A DNA stretch of 49,969 bases from Methanobacteriota archaeon (GTDB lineage Archaea > Thermoplasmatota > Thermoplasmata > Methanomassiliicoccales > UBA472): assembly GCA_021372335.1 (NCBI GenBank), contig JAJFUR010000019.1, positions 1 to 49,969 on the forward strand. The letters run 5' to 3'. The translations under genes and the position numbers were made by a program. Below the pieces are notes generated by a model. The model was not told the DNA's origin, did no database searches, and saw only the letters and a program-made list of their open reading frames with translations. Every line of letters starts with the position of its first letter. The first letter of the stretch is position 1. Positions 24,208-32,181 of this stretch are shown piece after piece.

Positions 24208-24426
24208 CTACCGCCCCTCCGTGACGGCCTCGACGGCCTTCCACGGGGGCAGCCCCCTCCTTCGGGCCGTCTCCCGGACCGCCTCCATCGCCTCGAGGTA
24301 GTCCTGGTACCCCAGGCCCATGCGGCGCATCTCGCGGCCGACCGCCATCTCCACCGTGTCATCCCGACGGCGCTTTTCCAGCGCGGCCGCCAGCGCCGAC
24401 CGGAGTTCCTCCCTCAGCGGCGCCAT
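24208..24426 (-). CDS. Small helical protein linked to guaAA
   Basis: A 72-residue charged helical protein (EELRSALAAALEKRRRDDTVEMAV, then GLGYQDYLEAMEAVRE). Its ATG lies 13 nt inside the end of guaAA, with GGTGGAGGA directly upstream, so it is translationally coupled. I recognise no family. The overlap and its position argue for a real gene associated with GMP synthesis or simply co-expressed. Confidence 0.6.
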   Translation of the reverse strand: MAPLREELRSALAAALEKRRRDDTVEMAVGREMRRMGLGYQDYLEAMEAVRETARRRGLPPWKAVEAVTEGR

Positions 24427-24989
24427 TCCTCCACCGCCCTCAGGAAGTTACGGAATATGTCCGTTCCGAAGGCGGTGTTCTCCACCTCGGGATGGAACTG
24501 CACGGCGTACAGCGGGCGGCGGAGGGAGCGCATCGCCTCCACCGCGCATGTCTCAGAGTGCGCCAGTGCCTGGAACCCCTCCGGGACGTCCTTCACCTCG
24601 TCGTTGTGGGACTCCCAGACGTCGAACTCCTTTGGGATGCCGACGAACAGCTGGTCCTCCTCGTCCACGTACAGCCGGGTGCGCCCGAACTCGGCGCGCG
24701 CGGCGGGGCCGGTCCGTCCCCCGAAGTGGGCGGCCATGAACTGCATGCCAGCGCAGATGCCGAGGATGGGGCAATCGGCCCTGTCCAGGTATTCCCCGTT
24801 GTTGCCCATCCGCGCGGCCTCTGAGGCCACATCCGGGGCGCCCCCCGAGAGGACCAGCGCGTCCACCTGGCCCAGGTGGTCGAAGGGGGTGGTGTTCGGG
24901 ACGATCCTCGCCTCCACCCCGAGGTCCCTCAGGACGCGCCATTCGCGGTGCGTCCATTGCCCCCCGTTGTCCACGACGTAGACCCGCAT
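24414..24989 (-). CDS. guaAA: GMP synthase, glutamine amidotransferase subunit
   Basis: A 191-residue class I glutamine amidotransferase. The catalytic triad is visible: the nucleophile Cys in LGICAGMQF and the His-Glu pair in VQFHPEVENT. It makes ammonia from glutamine for GuaAB. Two-subunit GMP synthetase is typical of archaea. A TATA element (25013-25020) lies 26 nt before the ATG, so the mRNA is leaderless. Its partner guaAB is 0.8 kb away in a different operon, separated by a HAD gene. Confidence 0.95.
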   Translation of the reverse strand: MRVYVVDNGGQWTHREWRVLRDLGVEARIVPNTTPFDHLGQVDALVLSGGAPDVASEAARMGNNGEYLDRADCPILGICAGMQFMAAHFGGRTGPAARAEFGRTRLYVDEEDQLFVGIPKEFDVWESHNDEVKDVPEGFQALAHSETCAVEAMRSLRRPLYAVQFHPEVENTAFGTDIFRNFLRAVEEWRR

Positions 24990-25012
24990 CGGGGCCGAAT
25001 CGTCGGTGCGCG

Positions 25013-25020
25013 GTATAAAA
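25013..25020 (-). promoter_or_regulatory. TATA box for guaAA
   Basis: The minus strand reads TTTTATAC, centred about 27 nt upstream of the guaAA ATG. Confidence 0.55.
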
Positions 25021-25084
25021 CGATGGGTCGGGGCCGGAACGGCCCGGGAAACGATTATTTCCGGCCTGCTCGTTATCCACTACC

Positions 25085-25798
25085 ATGAAGGCCGTGCTAT
25101 TCGACCTGGGGCACACCCTGATCGACTACTACCACGACTGGTCGGGGCCGGAGGAGCGCATAGTCAGCCGCCTCCACAGGCTGGCCATGGAGGCGGGGGG
25201 GCGCATGCAGGAGCCGGAGTTCCGGCGCTCGGTCCTCGAGATCCTGCGGCAGAACCGGGACCGCAAGGCCCAGGACATGGTGGAGATCCCTCTGGAAAGG
25301 GTCTTGGAGAGCATATTCGGCTCCGCGGGGTGCGATTGGGACGAAAGCCTCGTGCAGGACGGTCTGGAGCTATTCTACGAGGCGCTGAGGGAGGACCGGT
25401 CCCTCGTGCCCGGGACCGTGGAGATGCTCGAGAGGGTCAGGGAAAAGGGATATTCCATCGGCCTGATCTCGGACGTGGCCTGGGGGCTCCCGTCCGAATA
25501 CCCGCTCCGCGACATCCGGCATTTCGGTCTGGACAGGTACTTCGACGATATGATCTTCTCCAGCGATGTCGGGCTTCGCAAGCCGAACCCGCGCATGTTC
25601 AAGATGGCAATGCTCAACCTCGGCGTCGGAAGGGACGAGGCAATGTACGTCGGCAACTCCCTGCAGGCGGACATCAGGGGGGCGAGGGCAGTGGGGATCA
25701 GGGCTGTGCTCAAGCGGAGCGGCTACTTCCAGCCGGACGACTCCATCGTCCCCGACCACACCGTGGACGATTGGAAGGAGCTCGACGGGCTGCTGTGA
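25085..25798 (+). CDS. HAD-superfamily hydrolase
   Basis: A 237-residue HAD protein with a helical cap at residues 15-85. Motif I is LFDLGHTL: the nucleophile Asp is kept, but the usual second Asp (DxDxT) is Gly, as in some HADs. Motif II is LISDVA, motif III the Lys in GLRKPNP, and motif IV is GNSLQADIRGA. It is probably a small-molecule phosphatase with altered acid-base chemistry. GATTATTT (25053-25060) lies about 27 nt before the ATG (leaderless). It ends one base before the convergent guaAB stop. Confidence 0.83.
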   Translation: MKAVLFDLGHTLIDYYHDWSGPEERIVSRLHRLAMEAGGRMQEPEFRRSVLEILRQNRDRKAQDMVEIPLERVLESIFGSAGCDWDESLVQDGLELFYEALREDRSLVPGTVEMLERVREKGYSIGLISDVAWGLPSEYPLRDIRHFGLDRYFDDMIFSSDVGLRKPNPRMFKMAMLNLGVGRDEAMYVGNSLQADIRGARAVGIRAVLKRSGYFQPDDSIVPDHTVDDWKELDGLL

Positions 25799-26746
25799 TC
25801 ACTCCCACTCTATCGTCGCCGGCGGCTTGTTGGTGATGTCGTAGACCACGCGGTTCACGTTGGCCTTCATCTCGTTGGTTATGCGGAGGGAGATGCGCTC
25901 CAGCACGTCGTAGGGGACCCGGGAGAAGGCCGCGGTCATGGCGTCCACCGATTCCACGGCCCGGATGGCGATCGTCCTGCCATAGGCGCGCCGGTCCCCC
26001 TGCACCCCCACCGACTGCACGGGGAGGAGCACGGCGAAGTACTGCCATGGCCGGACCATGGAGCCGTTCCTTGCGGCGGCCTCTAGCTCCTCCTCCACGA
26101 TGGCGCACGCCTCGCGGACGACGCCCACCGACTCGGGGTTGGCCTCCCCGATGACCCTGATGGCCAGGGCCGGGCCGGGGAAGGGCTGGCGCTCAGAGAC
26201 CTCCACGCCGAGGAAGCGCGCGACGGCCCTCACCTCGTCCTTGTAGAGGTCCCAGAGCGGCTCGACCAGCCTCAGGGCCATGTCCTTGGGCAGCCCCCCG
26301 ACGTTGTGATGGGACTTGATGGTGTCCCGGACCCCGTCCCCGCTCTCTATCCAATCCGGGGCGATGGTCCCCTGCACCAGGTACTCGGCCCCGAACTCCC
26401 TGGCCTCCCGCTCGAACACCCGGATGAAGCGCTCCCCGATGGCTTTGCGCTTCCTCTCCGGGTCCACCTGCCCCTTCAGCGCGGCGAAGAACTCCCCCGA
26501 GGCGTCGACGATCCTGTAGTGCACCCCCAGGCGGTCGAACATGCGCCGAACCTCCTCGGTCTCGCCCTTCCTCATGAGCCCGGTGTCCACGTACACCGCC
26601 CGCAGCCTCTCCCCGATGGCCCGGTCCACCAGGACCGCGGCGACCGTGCTGTCCACGCCCCCGGAGCAGGCGATGATCGCCTTCCCTGTGATCGTTCTCC
26701 TGAGCTCGTCGACCTTCTCCTCGACGAACGCCCTGGGGTCGAACAT
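25799..26746 (-). CDS. guaAB: GMP synthase, ATP-pyrophosphatase subunit
   Basis: A 315-residue protein. The PP-loop ACSGGVDSTVAAVLVDRAIG, YVDTGLMRKGE, and the C-terminal dimerisation domain (QPFPGPALAIRVIG, ending YDITNKPPATIEWE) are all present. It adenylates XMP and aminates it to GMP using ammonia from GuaAA. The ATG overlaps the purE stop (ATGA), giving a purE-guaAB operon for purine synthesis. Confidence 0.96.
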   Translation of the reverse strand: MFDPRAFVEEKVDELRRTITGKAIIACSGGVDSTVAAVLVDRAIGERLRAVYVDTGLMRKGETEEVRRMFDRLGVHYRIVDASGEFFAALKGQVDPERKRKAIGERFIRVFEREAREFGAEYLVQGTIAPDWIESGDGVRDTIKSHHNVGGLPKDMALRLVEPLWDLYKDEVRAVARFLGVEVSERQPFPGPALAIRVIGEANPESVGVVREACAIVEEELEAAARNGSMVRPWQYFAVLLPVQSVGVQGDRRAYGRTIAIRAVESVDAMTAAFSRVPYDVLERISLRITNEMKANVNRVVYDITNKPPATIEWE

Positions 26747-27213
26747 CAGGCCTGCACCTCGTTGGAATCGCGCTCGACCCTCTCCGCCAGCTCCCGGCGG
26801 TAGAAGGCGAGCTTCTCGGCCAGCCTTTCATCGGCAAGGGAGAGGATAGCCACCGCAAGAAGCGCCGCGTTGTCCCCGCGGTCCAGGCCCACGCAGGCGA
26901 CCGGGACGCCGGGGGGCATCTGCACTATGGACAGGAGGGAGTCCAGGCCTAGCTTGCCGGCCACCGGGACACCGATCACCGGCCGGGTGGTGAAGGCCGC
27001 CACCATCCCCGGGAGGGCGGCCGCCAGCCCGGCGATGGCGATGAAGACGTCCGCTCCGCTCCCTTCGACCAGGGCCTTCACCCGGTCCGGGGTGCGGTGG
27101 GCGGAGGCGACCACCATCTTGGCCTCCACCCCGAAGCGCCCTAGAACGTCCATGGACCTGCGCCCTACCTCCGCGTCGCTCTTGCTGCCGAGAATGACGA
27201 GTACCGAAGCCAT
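26746..27213 (-). CDS. purE: N5-carboxyaminoimidazole ribonucleotide mutase / AIR carboxylase
   Basis: About 155 residues. The start [13 protein letters not shown] and [15 protein letters not shown] are the PurE active-site motifs, followed by [19 protein letters not shown]. It catalyses the carboxylation step to CAIR in purine biosynthesis. The ATG at 27213 is chosen over the GTG 9 nt upstream because a TTTTTTATT TATA element is centred 26 nt away. Residues after 110 form a charged C-terminal helix. Confidence 0.93.
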   Translation of the reverse strand: MASVLVILGSKSDAEVGRRSMDVLGRFGVEAKMVVASAHRTPDRVKALVEGSGADVFIAIAGLAAALPGMVAAFTTRPVIGVPVAGKLGLDSLLSIVQMPPGVPVACVGLDRGDNAALLAVAILSLADERLAEKLAFYRRELAERVERDSNEVQA

Positions 27214-27234
27214 CGTGGCCACTGACAGAGTTCG

Positions 27235-27243
27235 AATAAAAAA
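27235..27243 (-). promoter_or_regulatory. TATA box for purE-guaAB
   Basis: The minus strand reads TTTTTTATT, centred 26 nt before the purE ATG, implying a leaderless transcript. Confidence 0.5.
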
Positions 27244-27282
27244 GGATTTGCCCTCGGAAGGGCGATGAAAGGGGAGGGGGTT

Positions 27283-27576
27283 TCAGCTCTTCATGATGGC
27301 CAGCAGGAACGCGCCGACCGCCACAAGGGCTCCGATGAGGGCTGCCAGGATGTTGACGAAGGCGACCCAGATGACCTCGGAGAGGTCCACTGTTATCAGC
27401 TCATCGGCGTAGCCCAGGTAGGCCCAGAGAAGGCCCACGATCAGGCCAATGACCAACAGCACGACACCGATCATCCTGCTCTTGCCGCTTCCGAAGTAGG
27501 CCGTGAAGGCCCCGGCCAGCAACATGACCAGGCTGAAGGTAAGCAGGAGCACCGTCAGGAAACCAATCCAATCCAT
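27283..27576 (-). CDS. Small three-helix membrane protein, unknown function
   Basis: A 97-residue very hydrophobic protein with three predicted membrane spans: residues about 4-28, 35-55 and 68-94. Short charged loops separate them. There are no motifs I recognise. AAAGGTGATAAAG just before the ATG is a good Shine-Dalgarno. The upstream gap 27577-27815 (239 nt) holds a TATA-like TTATAATAA near 27735 on this strand but no other gene I can support. Confidence 0.72.
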   Translation of the reverse strand: MDWIGFLTVLLLTFSLVMLLAGAFTAYFGSGKSRMIGVVLLVIGLIVGLLWAYLGYADELITVDLSEVIWVAFVNILAALIGALVAVGAFLLAIMKS

Positions 27577-27815
27577 TCTTTATCACCTTTCCATGATATT
27601 CATTCGAGGATATTGGTGCCGATGACCGGTGGGCGCGCCCCCTTCCCCGCGGATGCCGAACACATCGGAAGGACAGGGGCCTTTTCCCATGCCATGCGTT
27701 CACCTTGGGCCTCCTAGAGGTTATTTCAGTTATTATAATTTTGCTCCGTTCATGCATTTGAGCCGGTGGCATCCAGATAGCGAGCGTGCCTTCGTTTCGC
27801 ACCCCTGGGGGGCGG

Positions 27816-28727
27816 TCACATGAGGGCCCTGGCCCTTTCCTCCACCATCCCCCAGTCCGGGATGGACGTCAGGGAGCCTGGGGAGGCCACCACGAACGAG
27901 GCCGCGGCGCATCCCAGGGCGCCGCACTCCGCCCAGCCCTTACCGTGATAGAGCCCGGCGTAGAACCCCGCCCTGAAGGCGTCCCCGGCCCCCGTCGGGT
28001 CCACGACCCTCACCCTGTACGCCGGGACGTCCAGGGTCTCGTCCCTCGTGAAGATGCGGACCCCCTCCACGCCCCGGGTGCTGACGATCACGGGCACGTC
28101 GGCCAGCAACTCCTCCGGGCCGCCCCTTCCTGTGTACCTCAGGGCGGTGGCGAGCTCGTTGCGGTTGCAGAACAGCATGTCAACGCTCCCCAGGGCCTTG
28201 ACGAACCGGGGAGCGTCCCACACGTGGTGGATCTCCTGGGCGGGGTCCAGCGCACGGCGCTTCCTGAGCAGGCAGGGCTGGGAGAGCAGCCGCAGGTAGT
28301 AGTCGGGGGAGCCGGTCATCAGGTGGACGGCCAGGGCTTCCTCGGCGCCCTTGGTCCGCAAGGGATAGGAGGCCATGTCGGCCATGGCCCCCTGGAAGAT
28401 GAGCGCGACCTGGTCCTCCCGCTCGTCCGTTGCTATCCATACCGTGGGGGTCTCCTGGCCCTCGACCTCGACCAGTTCGTCCAGGACCACCCCCTTCGCC
28501 TCCATGAGCCCACGGAACTCGGGCGGCATGTCCCTCCCGACATAGGAGACCAGGGCGGTCGGCACGCCCAAGGCCGAGGCCATGGTGGCCATGTTGGCGC
28601 CCGTGCCCCCGAAGAAGCTCCGCTTGCTCAGGACGTTGGCGGAGGTGTTGCGCTCCGGCAGCTCCCTGAGGGCGAGCAGATGGTCCACGTTGGTGTGCCC
28701 ATAGACGCACAGGAACGGCCTCACCGC
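27816..28727 (-). CDS. PfkB-family carbohydrate/nucleoside kinase, probable adenosine kinase
   Basis: About 303 residues. PfkB motifs are the N-terminal FFGGTGANMATMASALG and the C-terminal VVDPTGAGDAFRAGFYAGL with the catalytic Asp. The GTG at 28727 has GGAGGG 6 nt upstream and is favoured over the ATG at 28742, which has no Shine-Dalgarno; both overlap the end of ahcY. Directly following S-adenosylhomocysteine hydrolase, it most likely phosphorylates adenosine to pull that equilibrium forward. Ribokinase-like activity cannot be excluded. Confidence 0.82.
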   Translation of the reverse strand, partial: AVRPFLCVYGHTNVDHLLALRELPERNTSANVLSKRSFFGGTGANMATMASALGVPTALVSYVGRDMPPEFRGLMEAKGVVLDELVEVEGQETPTVWIATDEREDQVALIFQGAMADMASYPLRTKGAEEALAVHLMTGSPDYYLRLLSQPCLLRKRRALDPAQEIHHVWDAPRFVKALGSVDMLFCNRNELATALRYTGRGGPEELLADVPVIVSTRGVEGVRIFTRDETLDVPAYRVRVVDPTGAGDAFRAGFYAGLYHGKGWAECGALGCAAASFVVASPGSLTSIPDWGMVEERARALM

Positions 28728-29965
28728 GTGCCCTCCCGCCATTCGCAGAGATACCTCGCCTGCTCTGGGGTCAGTTGGTCGATGGCTATGCCCATGGACC
28801 GCAGCTTGGTCCGGGCCACCAGCTCGTCCATCTCCGCCGGGATGGGGTAGACCTTCGTCTCCATGGCGGCGTGGTTGCGCACCAGGTGCTCCAATGCCAG
28901 CGCCTGGATGGAGAAGCTCATGTCCATGATCTCCACAGGATGGCCCTGCCCGGCGGCCAGGTTCATCAGCCGGCCTTCGGCCACGAGGTACACCCTGCGC
29001 CCGTCCATGAGGTCATAGCGGTCCACGTGCTCCCTCACGCGCTCCTTGCGGGAGGCCAGCGACTCCAATGCCCTCTTCGACACCTCGTTGTCGAAATGCC
29101 CGGCGTTCCCCAGGACGCAGCCGTCCTTAATGACCTTCAGGTGCTCCTCCCGCACCACGTCCTTGCAGCCAGTCACGGAGATCACCACGTCCGCCTGCCG
29201 GACGGCCTCGATCATGGGCATGACCTGGAAGCCGTCGAGCCTGGCCTCGATGGCCCGGATGGGGTCCACCTCGGTGACGATGACGATGGCGCCGAGCCCC
29301 TTGGCCCGCATCGCCACCCCCCGCCCGCACCAGCCGTAGCCTGCGACCACGACCGTCTTGCCGGCCACTAGTAGGTTGGTGGCGTTCATGAAGCCGTCGA
29401 ACGTGCTCTGCCCCGTGCCGTAGCGGTTGTCGAAGAGGTACTTCATCCGGGCGTCGTTGACCGCCATGACCGGGAACCTCAGCTGGCCCTCGGCGGCCAT
29501 GGCCTTGAGGCGGATGACCCCGGTCGTCGTCTCCTCGTTCCCTCCCTTGACCTCCCCCAGCAGCTCCCGGCGGGAGGTGTGCAGCATTGTGATCAGGTCC
29601 GCCCCGTCATCGATGACGAACTCCGGCCTGAGGTCCAGGACCGCATTCAAGTTCTCATAGTACTCCTTGCTGCTCTCCCCCTTTCGGGCGAAGACCTCGA
29701 TGCCCCTTTCCTCCCTGAGCGCCAGGGCGACCGAGTCGTCCGTGGACAGGGGGTTGCAGCTGGCAAGGCGGACCTTGGCGCCCGCCCGGGAAAGGGTGAC
29801 CGCCAGCATCCCCGTCTTGGCCTCCACGTGGAGGGCCATGCCCACCCTCACGCCCCTCAATGAGCCTTCCTGGCGCATCCGCTCCCCCACCTCCCTCAGC
29901 ACCGCCATGTGCGCCTCCGCCCATCCAAGGCCGCGCGATCCCTTGATCAGCAGTTCACTGTCCAT
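28721..29965 (-). CDS. ahcY: S-adenosylhomocysteine hydrolase
   Basis: A 414-residue NAD-dependent enzyme. It has HVEAKTGMLAVTL and CNPLSTDDSVA at the substrate site, the Rossmann motif KTVVVAGYGWCGRGVA, and SVTGCKDV / GNAGHFDNEV further on. It splits S-adenosylhomocysteine to homocysteine and adenosine, regenerating methylation capacity. Some methanogen homologues prefer S-inosylhomocysteine; the kinase next door suits either nucleoside. GAGGGAAGGG precedes the ATG, 15 nt after the upstream stop. Confidence 0.94.
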   Translation of the reverse strand: MDSELLIKGSRGLGWAEAHMAVLREVGERMRQEGSLRGVRVGMALHVEAKTGMLAVTLSRAGAKVRLASCNPLSTDDSVALALREERGIEVFARKGESSKEYYENLNAVLDLRPEFVIDDGADLITMLHTSRRELLGEVKGGNEETTTGVIRLKAMAAEGQLRFPVMAVNDARMKYLFDNRYGTGQSTFDGFMNATNLLVAGKTVVVAGYGWCGRGVAMRAKGLGAIVIVTEVDPIRAIEARLDGFQVMPMIEAVRQADVVISVTGCKDVVREEHLKVIKDGCVLGNAGHFDNEVSKRALESLASRKERVREHVDRYDLMDGRRVYLVAEGRLMNLAAGQGHPVEIMDMSFSIQALALEHLVRNHAAMETKVYPIPAEMDELVARTKLRSMGIAIDQLTPEQARYLCEWREGTR

Positions 29966-29980
29966 TGCCCTTCCCTCATG

Positions 29981-30730
29981 TCATTGCCGGAGCGGGGCCT
30001 CGAGCCCGCGGCAGATCCGTTCCCTCACCGCTCTCAGCCCCTCCGCGTTGTCGAAGGAGGCGAGCGTGCCCTGGGCCTCCTCCGGCCTCCCCCTGAACCT
30101 TTTAGCCCAGGCGGTGATGTTGGGCACCGCGCGGGTGAGCTCGTCCACCACCGTCACCTCGGCCGCCAGGGCAGTCCTGGACAGGGGGTTCAGGTCGATG
30201 GCGATCACCCTCTTCCCGGCCCTGGCCATGGCCTCCGCCCGGTCACCGTCCTCCAGCGGGATGAGGACGACGTCCGCGGCGAGCAGCCCCTGGCTCGTGC
30301 ACCGCGCCCTGTCCGAGGCGATGCCCGCGAGCGTCGCGTCCTGGTCCCTTCCCAGGACCTTGAGCCCCGTCTCTTTTTCCACGAAGGCGCACACCCGCTC
30401 CATGCGCTGGTCGGTGCGGTGGAACAGGTTGACCTCAATGGGTGCGCCCACCACCCTGGCCAACTCCCCGACCTCCTTGGCGGCCAGGGCGGCCGTGTTG
30501 CCGTTCACGGTGATGACCGGTCTCTCCGCCAGCACGAGAAGGGCTGCAGCAGCGGCCTCCGCGGCCTCCGCCTCCGGGACGGTCCTCTCCCCCAGCAGGT
30601 AATCGAAGGCCTCCCCCCGGCCGTGGGCGATGAGCCCGGTGGGGGCCACTATGCCCTCCTCGACCATGGCCGCCATGCGCTCCCTGGTGACCAATGACCG
30701 ATATCTAGGATGGTCCTTGGATATCTTCAC
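29981..30730 (-). CDS. 4-phosphopantoate--beta-alanine ligase (archaeal PPS)
   Basis: About 249 residues. KISKDHPRYRSLVTRERM, then GLIAHGRGEAFDYLLGE and ERPVITVNGNTAAL, are signatures of COG1701, which replaces bacterial PanC in archaeal coenzyme A synthesis. The GTG at 30730 is chosen: a TTTATG element is centred 26 nt upstream (leaderless), and homologues start at this point. The frame stays open to an ATG at 30820, which lies upstream of that element. First gene of an operon with ahcY and the kinase. Confidence 0.9.
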   Translation of the reverse strand: MKISKDHPRYRSLVTRERMAAMVEEGIVAPTGLIAHGRGEAFDYLLGERTVPEAEAAEAAAAALLVLAERPVITVNGNTAALAAKEVGELARVVGAPIEVNLFHRTDQRMERVCAFVEKETGLKVLGRDQDATLAGIASDRARCTSQGLLAADVVLIPLEDGDRAEAMARAGKRVIAIDLNPLSRTALAAEVTVVDELTRAVPNITAWAKRFRGRPEEAQGTLASFDNAEGLRAVRERICRGLEAPLRQ

Positions 30731-30883
30731 GGGCGGTAGAGGGCATGCCCCGACATAAAGTGTGCGCCCGGCCACGGGCGCCGATTTGGGGCTGGGTATG
30801 ATAGGGTTAAATATCATCAAGAAAGGACGGCCTGAGCAAAGATTATATCCAATAAAGTGCTCTATTATATAGCTTTGCGTAAC

Positions 30884-30893
30884 CTATATATAG
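30884..30893 (+). promoter_or_regulatory. TATA box for gar1-tfb
   Basis: CTATATATAG predicts transcription from about 30914, with a leader near 35 nt before gar1. The 218-nt divergent gap 30731-30948 otherwise holds only the opposing TATA element and AT-rich sequence. Confidence 0.6.
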
Positions 30894-30948
30894 TTGATTC
30901 ATAATCCTCTTTCTCAACACCGGTTAATATCGGCGCATAGGGCTCAAC

Positions 30949-31212
30949 ATGCAGCTTCTTGGGAACGTGCAGGAAGTGACCGTGGACGGACGGCTGGTGG
31001 TACGTGCGACCTTCACCCCCAAGCTCAAGGAGGCGGTCTTCGACAACCGCAAGCGCCCGCTGGGCAGGATCGTGCGGATCTTCGGCCCGGTGGGCTCTCC
31101 CTACGTGACCGTCGAACCGACCGGGGACGCCGGCCTGCTCTCCGCTGTCGGAAGGCAGGTGTACATCGGAGGGGTCGAGAACCATGGCAAGCAAAAAGGA
31201 AGCGGCAGATGA
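30949..31212 (+). CDS. gar1: H/ACA RNP component Gar1
   Basis: An 87-residue Gar1/Naf1 core domain ([19 protein letters not shown], then [29 protein letters not shown]). It helps H/ACA guide complexes pseudouridylate rRNA with Cbf5 and Nop10. The basic C-terminus (HGKQKGSGR) may contact RNA. It overlaps the tfb start by 29 nt; this pairing is conserved in many archaea. Confidence 0.9.
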   Translation: MQLLGNVQEVTVDGRLVVRATFTPKLKEAVFDNRKRPLGRIVRIFGPVGSPYVTVEPTGDAGLLSAVGRQVYIGGVENHGKQKGSGR

Positions 31213-32116
31213 GGTGACCCGATGCCCGGAGTGCAACAGCGGGCATCTGGTCAGGGACTATGAGCGGGGCGAGCTGATCTGCGAGGAATGCGGATTGGTC
31301 ATCGACGACCAGTTCATAGACCTGGGCCCGGAGTGGCGGGCGTTTGATGTGGAGCAGGGGGAGAAGCGGGCGAGGACCGGCGCGCCGATGACCTACACCA
31401 TCCATGACAAGGGGCTTTCCACCGAGATCTCCTGGAAGAACAAGGACTCCTATGGCAAGAGCATCCCCACCAGGAACCGCGCCCAGCTGTACCGCCTCCG
31501 GAAGTGGCAGCGCCGGATCAGGGTGTCCAACGCCACCGAGAGGAACCTGGCCTTCGCTCTCAGTGAGCTGGACCGCATGGCCTCGGCGATGGGGCTGCCC
31601 CGGAACGTCCGGGAGACCGCGGCGATGATCTATCGCAAGGCGGTCAACAAGAACCTGATCCGGGGGCGCAGCATCGAGGGCGTGGTCGCCGCATCCCTCT
31701 ACGCCGCCTGCCGCCAGTGCAACGTGCCCCGCACGCTGGACGAGGTGGCGAGCTCCAGCCGGGTCGGCCGCAAGGAGATCGGCCGGACATACCGCTTCAT
31801 GACCCGGGAGCTGTCCCTCAAGCTGATGCCGACCAAGCCGCAGGACTACGTCCAGCGGTTCTGCTCCGAGCTGAAGCTGAGCGGGGACGTCCAGGCGAAG
31901 GCCGCGGACATCCTGAAGGACGCCAACAAGAAGGAGCTTACCTCCGGCCGGGGCCCCACCGGGGTCGCGGCGGCCGCCATCTACATTGCGAGCATCCTGT
32001 GCAACGAGCGGCGCACCCAGCGGGAGGTGGCGGACATCGCCGGCGTGACCGAGGTCACCATCAGGAACCGCTACAAGGAGCTGACGGACAAGTTGGGCAT
32101 AGAGATACAGCTCTGA
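31184..32116 (+). CDS. tfb: Transcription initiation factor B (TFB)
   Basis: A 310-residue TFIIB homologue. The zinc ribbon uses Cys14, 17, 33 and 36. It is followed by the B-reader region ([11 protein letters not shown]) and two cyclin repeats (about 120-205 and 215-310). The second repeat carries the BRE-contacting HTH ([22 protein letters not shown]). With TBP it forms the pre-initiation complex. No intein interrupts it. Confidence 0.96.
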   Translation: MASKKEAADEVTRCPECNSGHLVRDYERGELICEECGLVIDDQFIDLGPEWRAFDVEQGEKRARTGAPMTYTIHDKGLSTEISWKNKDSYGKSIPTRNRAQLYRLRKWQRRIRVSNATERNLAFALSELDRMASAMGLPRNVRETAAMIYRKAVNKNLIRGRSIEGVVAASLYAACRQCNVPRTLDEVASSSRVGRKEIGRTYRFMTRELSLKLMPTKPQDYVQRFCSELKLSGDVQAKAADILKDANKKELTSGRGPTGVAAAAIYIASILCNERRTQREVADIAGVTEVTIRNRYKELTDKLGIEIQL

Positions 32117-32181
32117 CCCGCAAACCTCTTATTCCCTTAACATTTTAATGGAATGCGCGCTGGCGCCAGAAGAGGTGTCCG

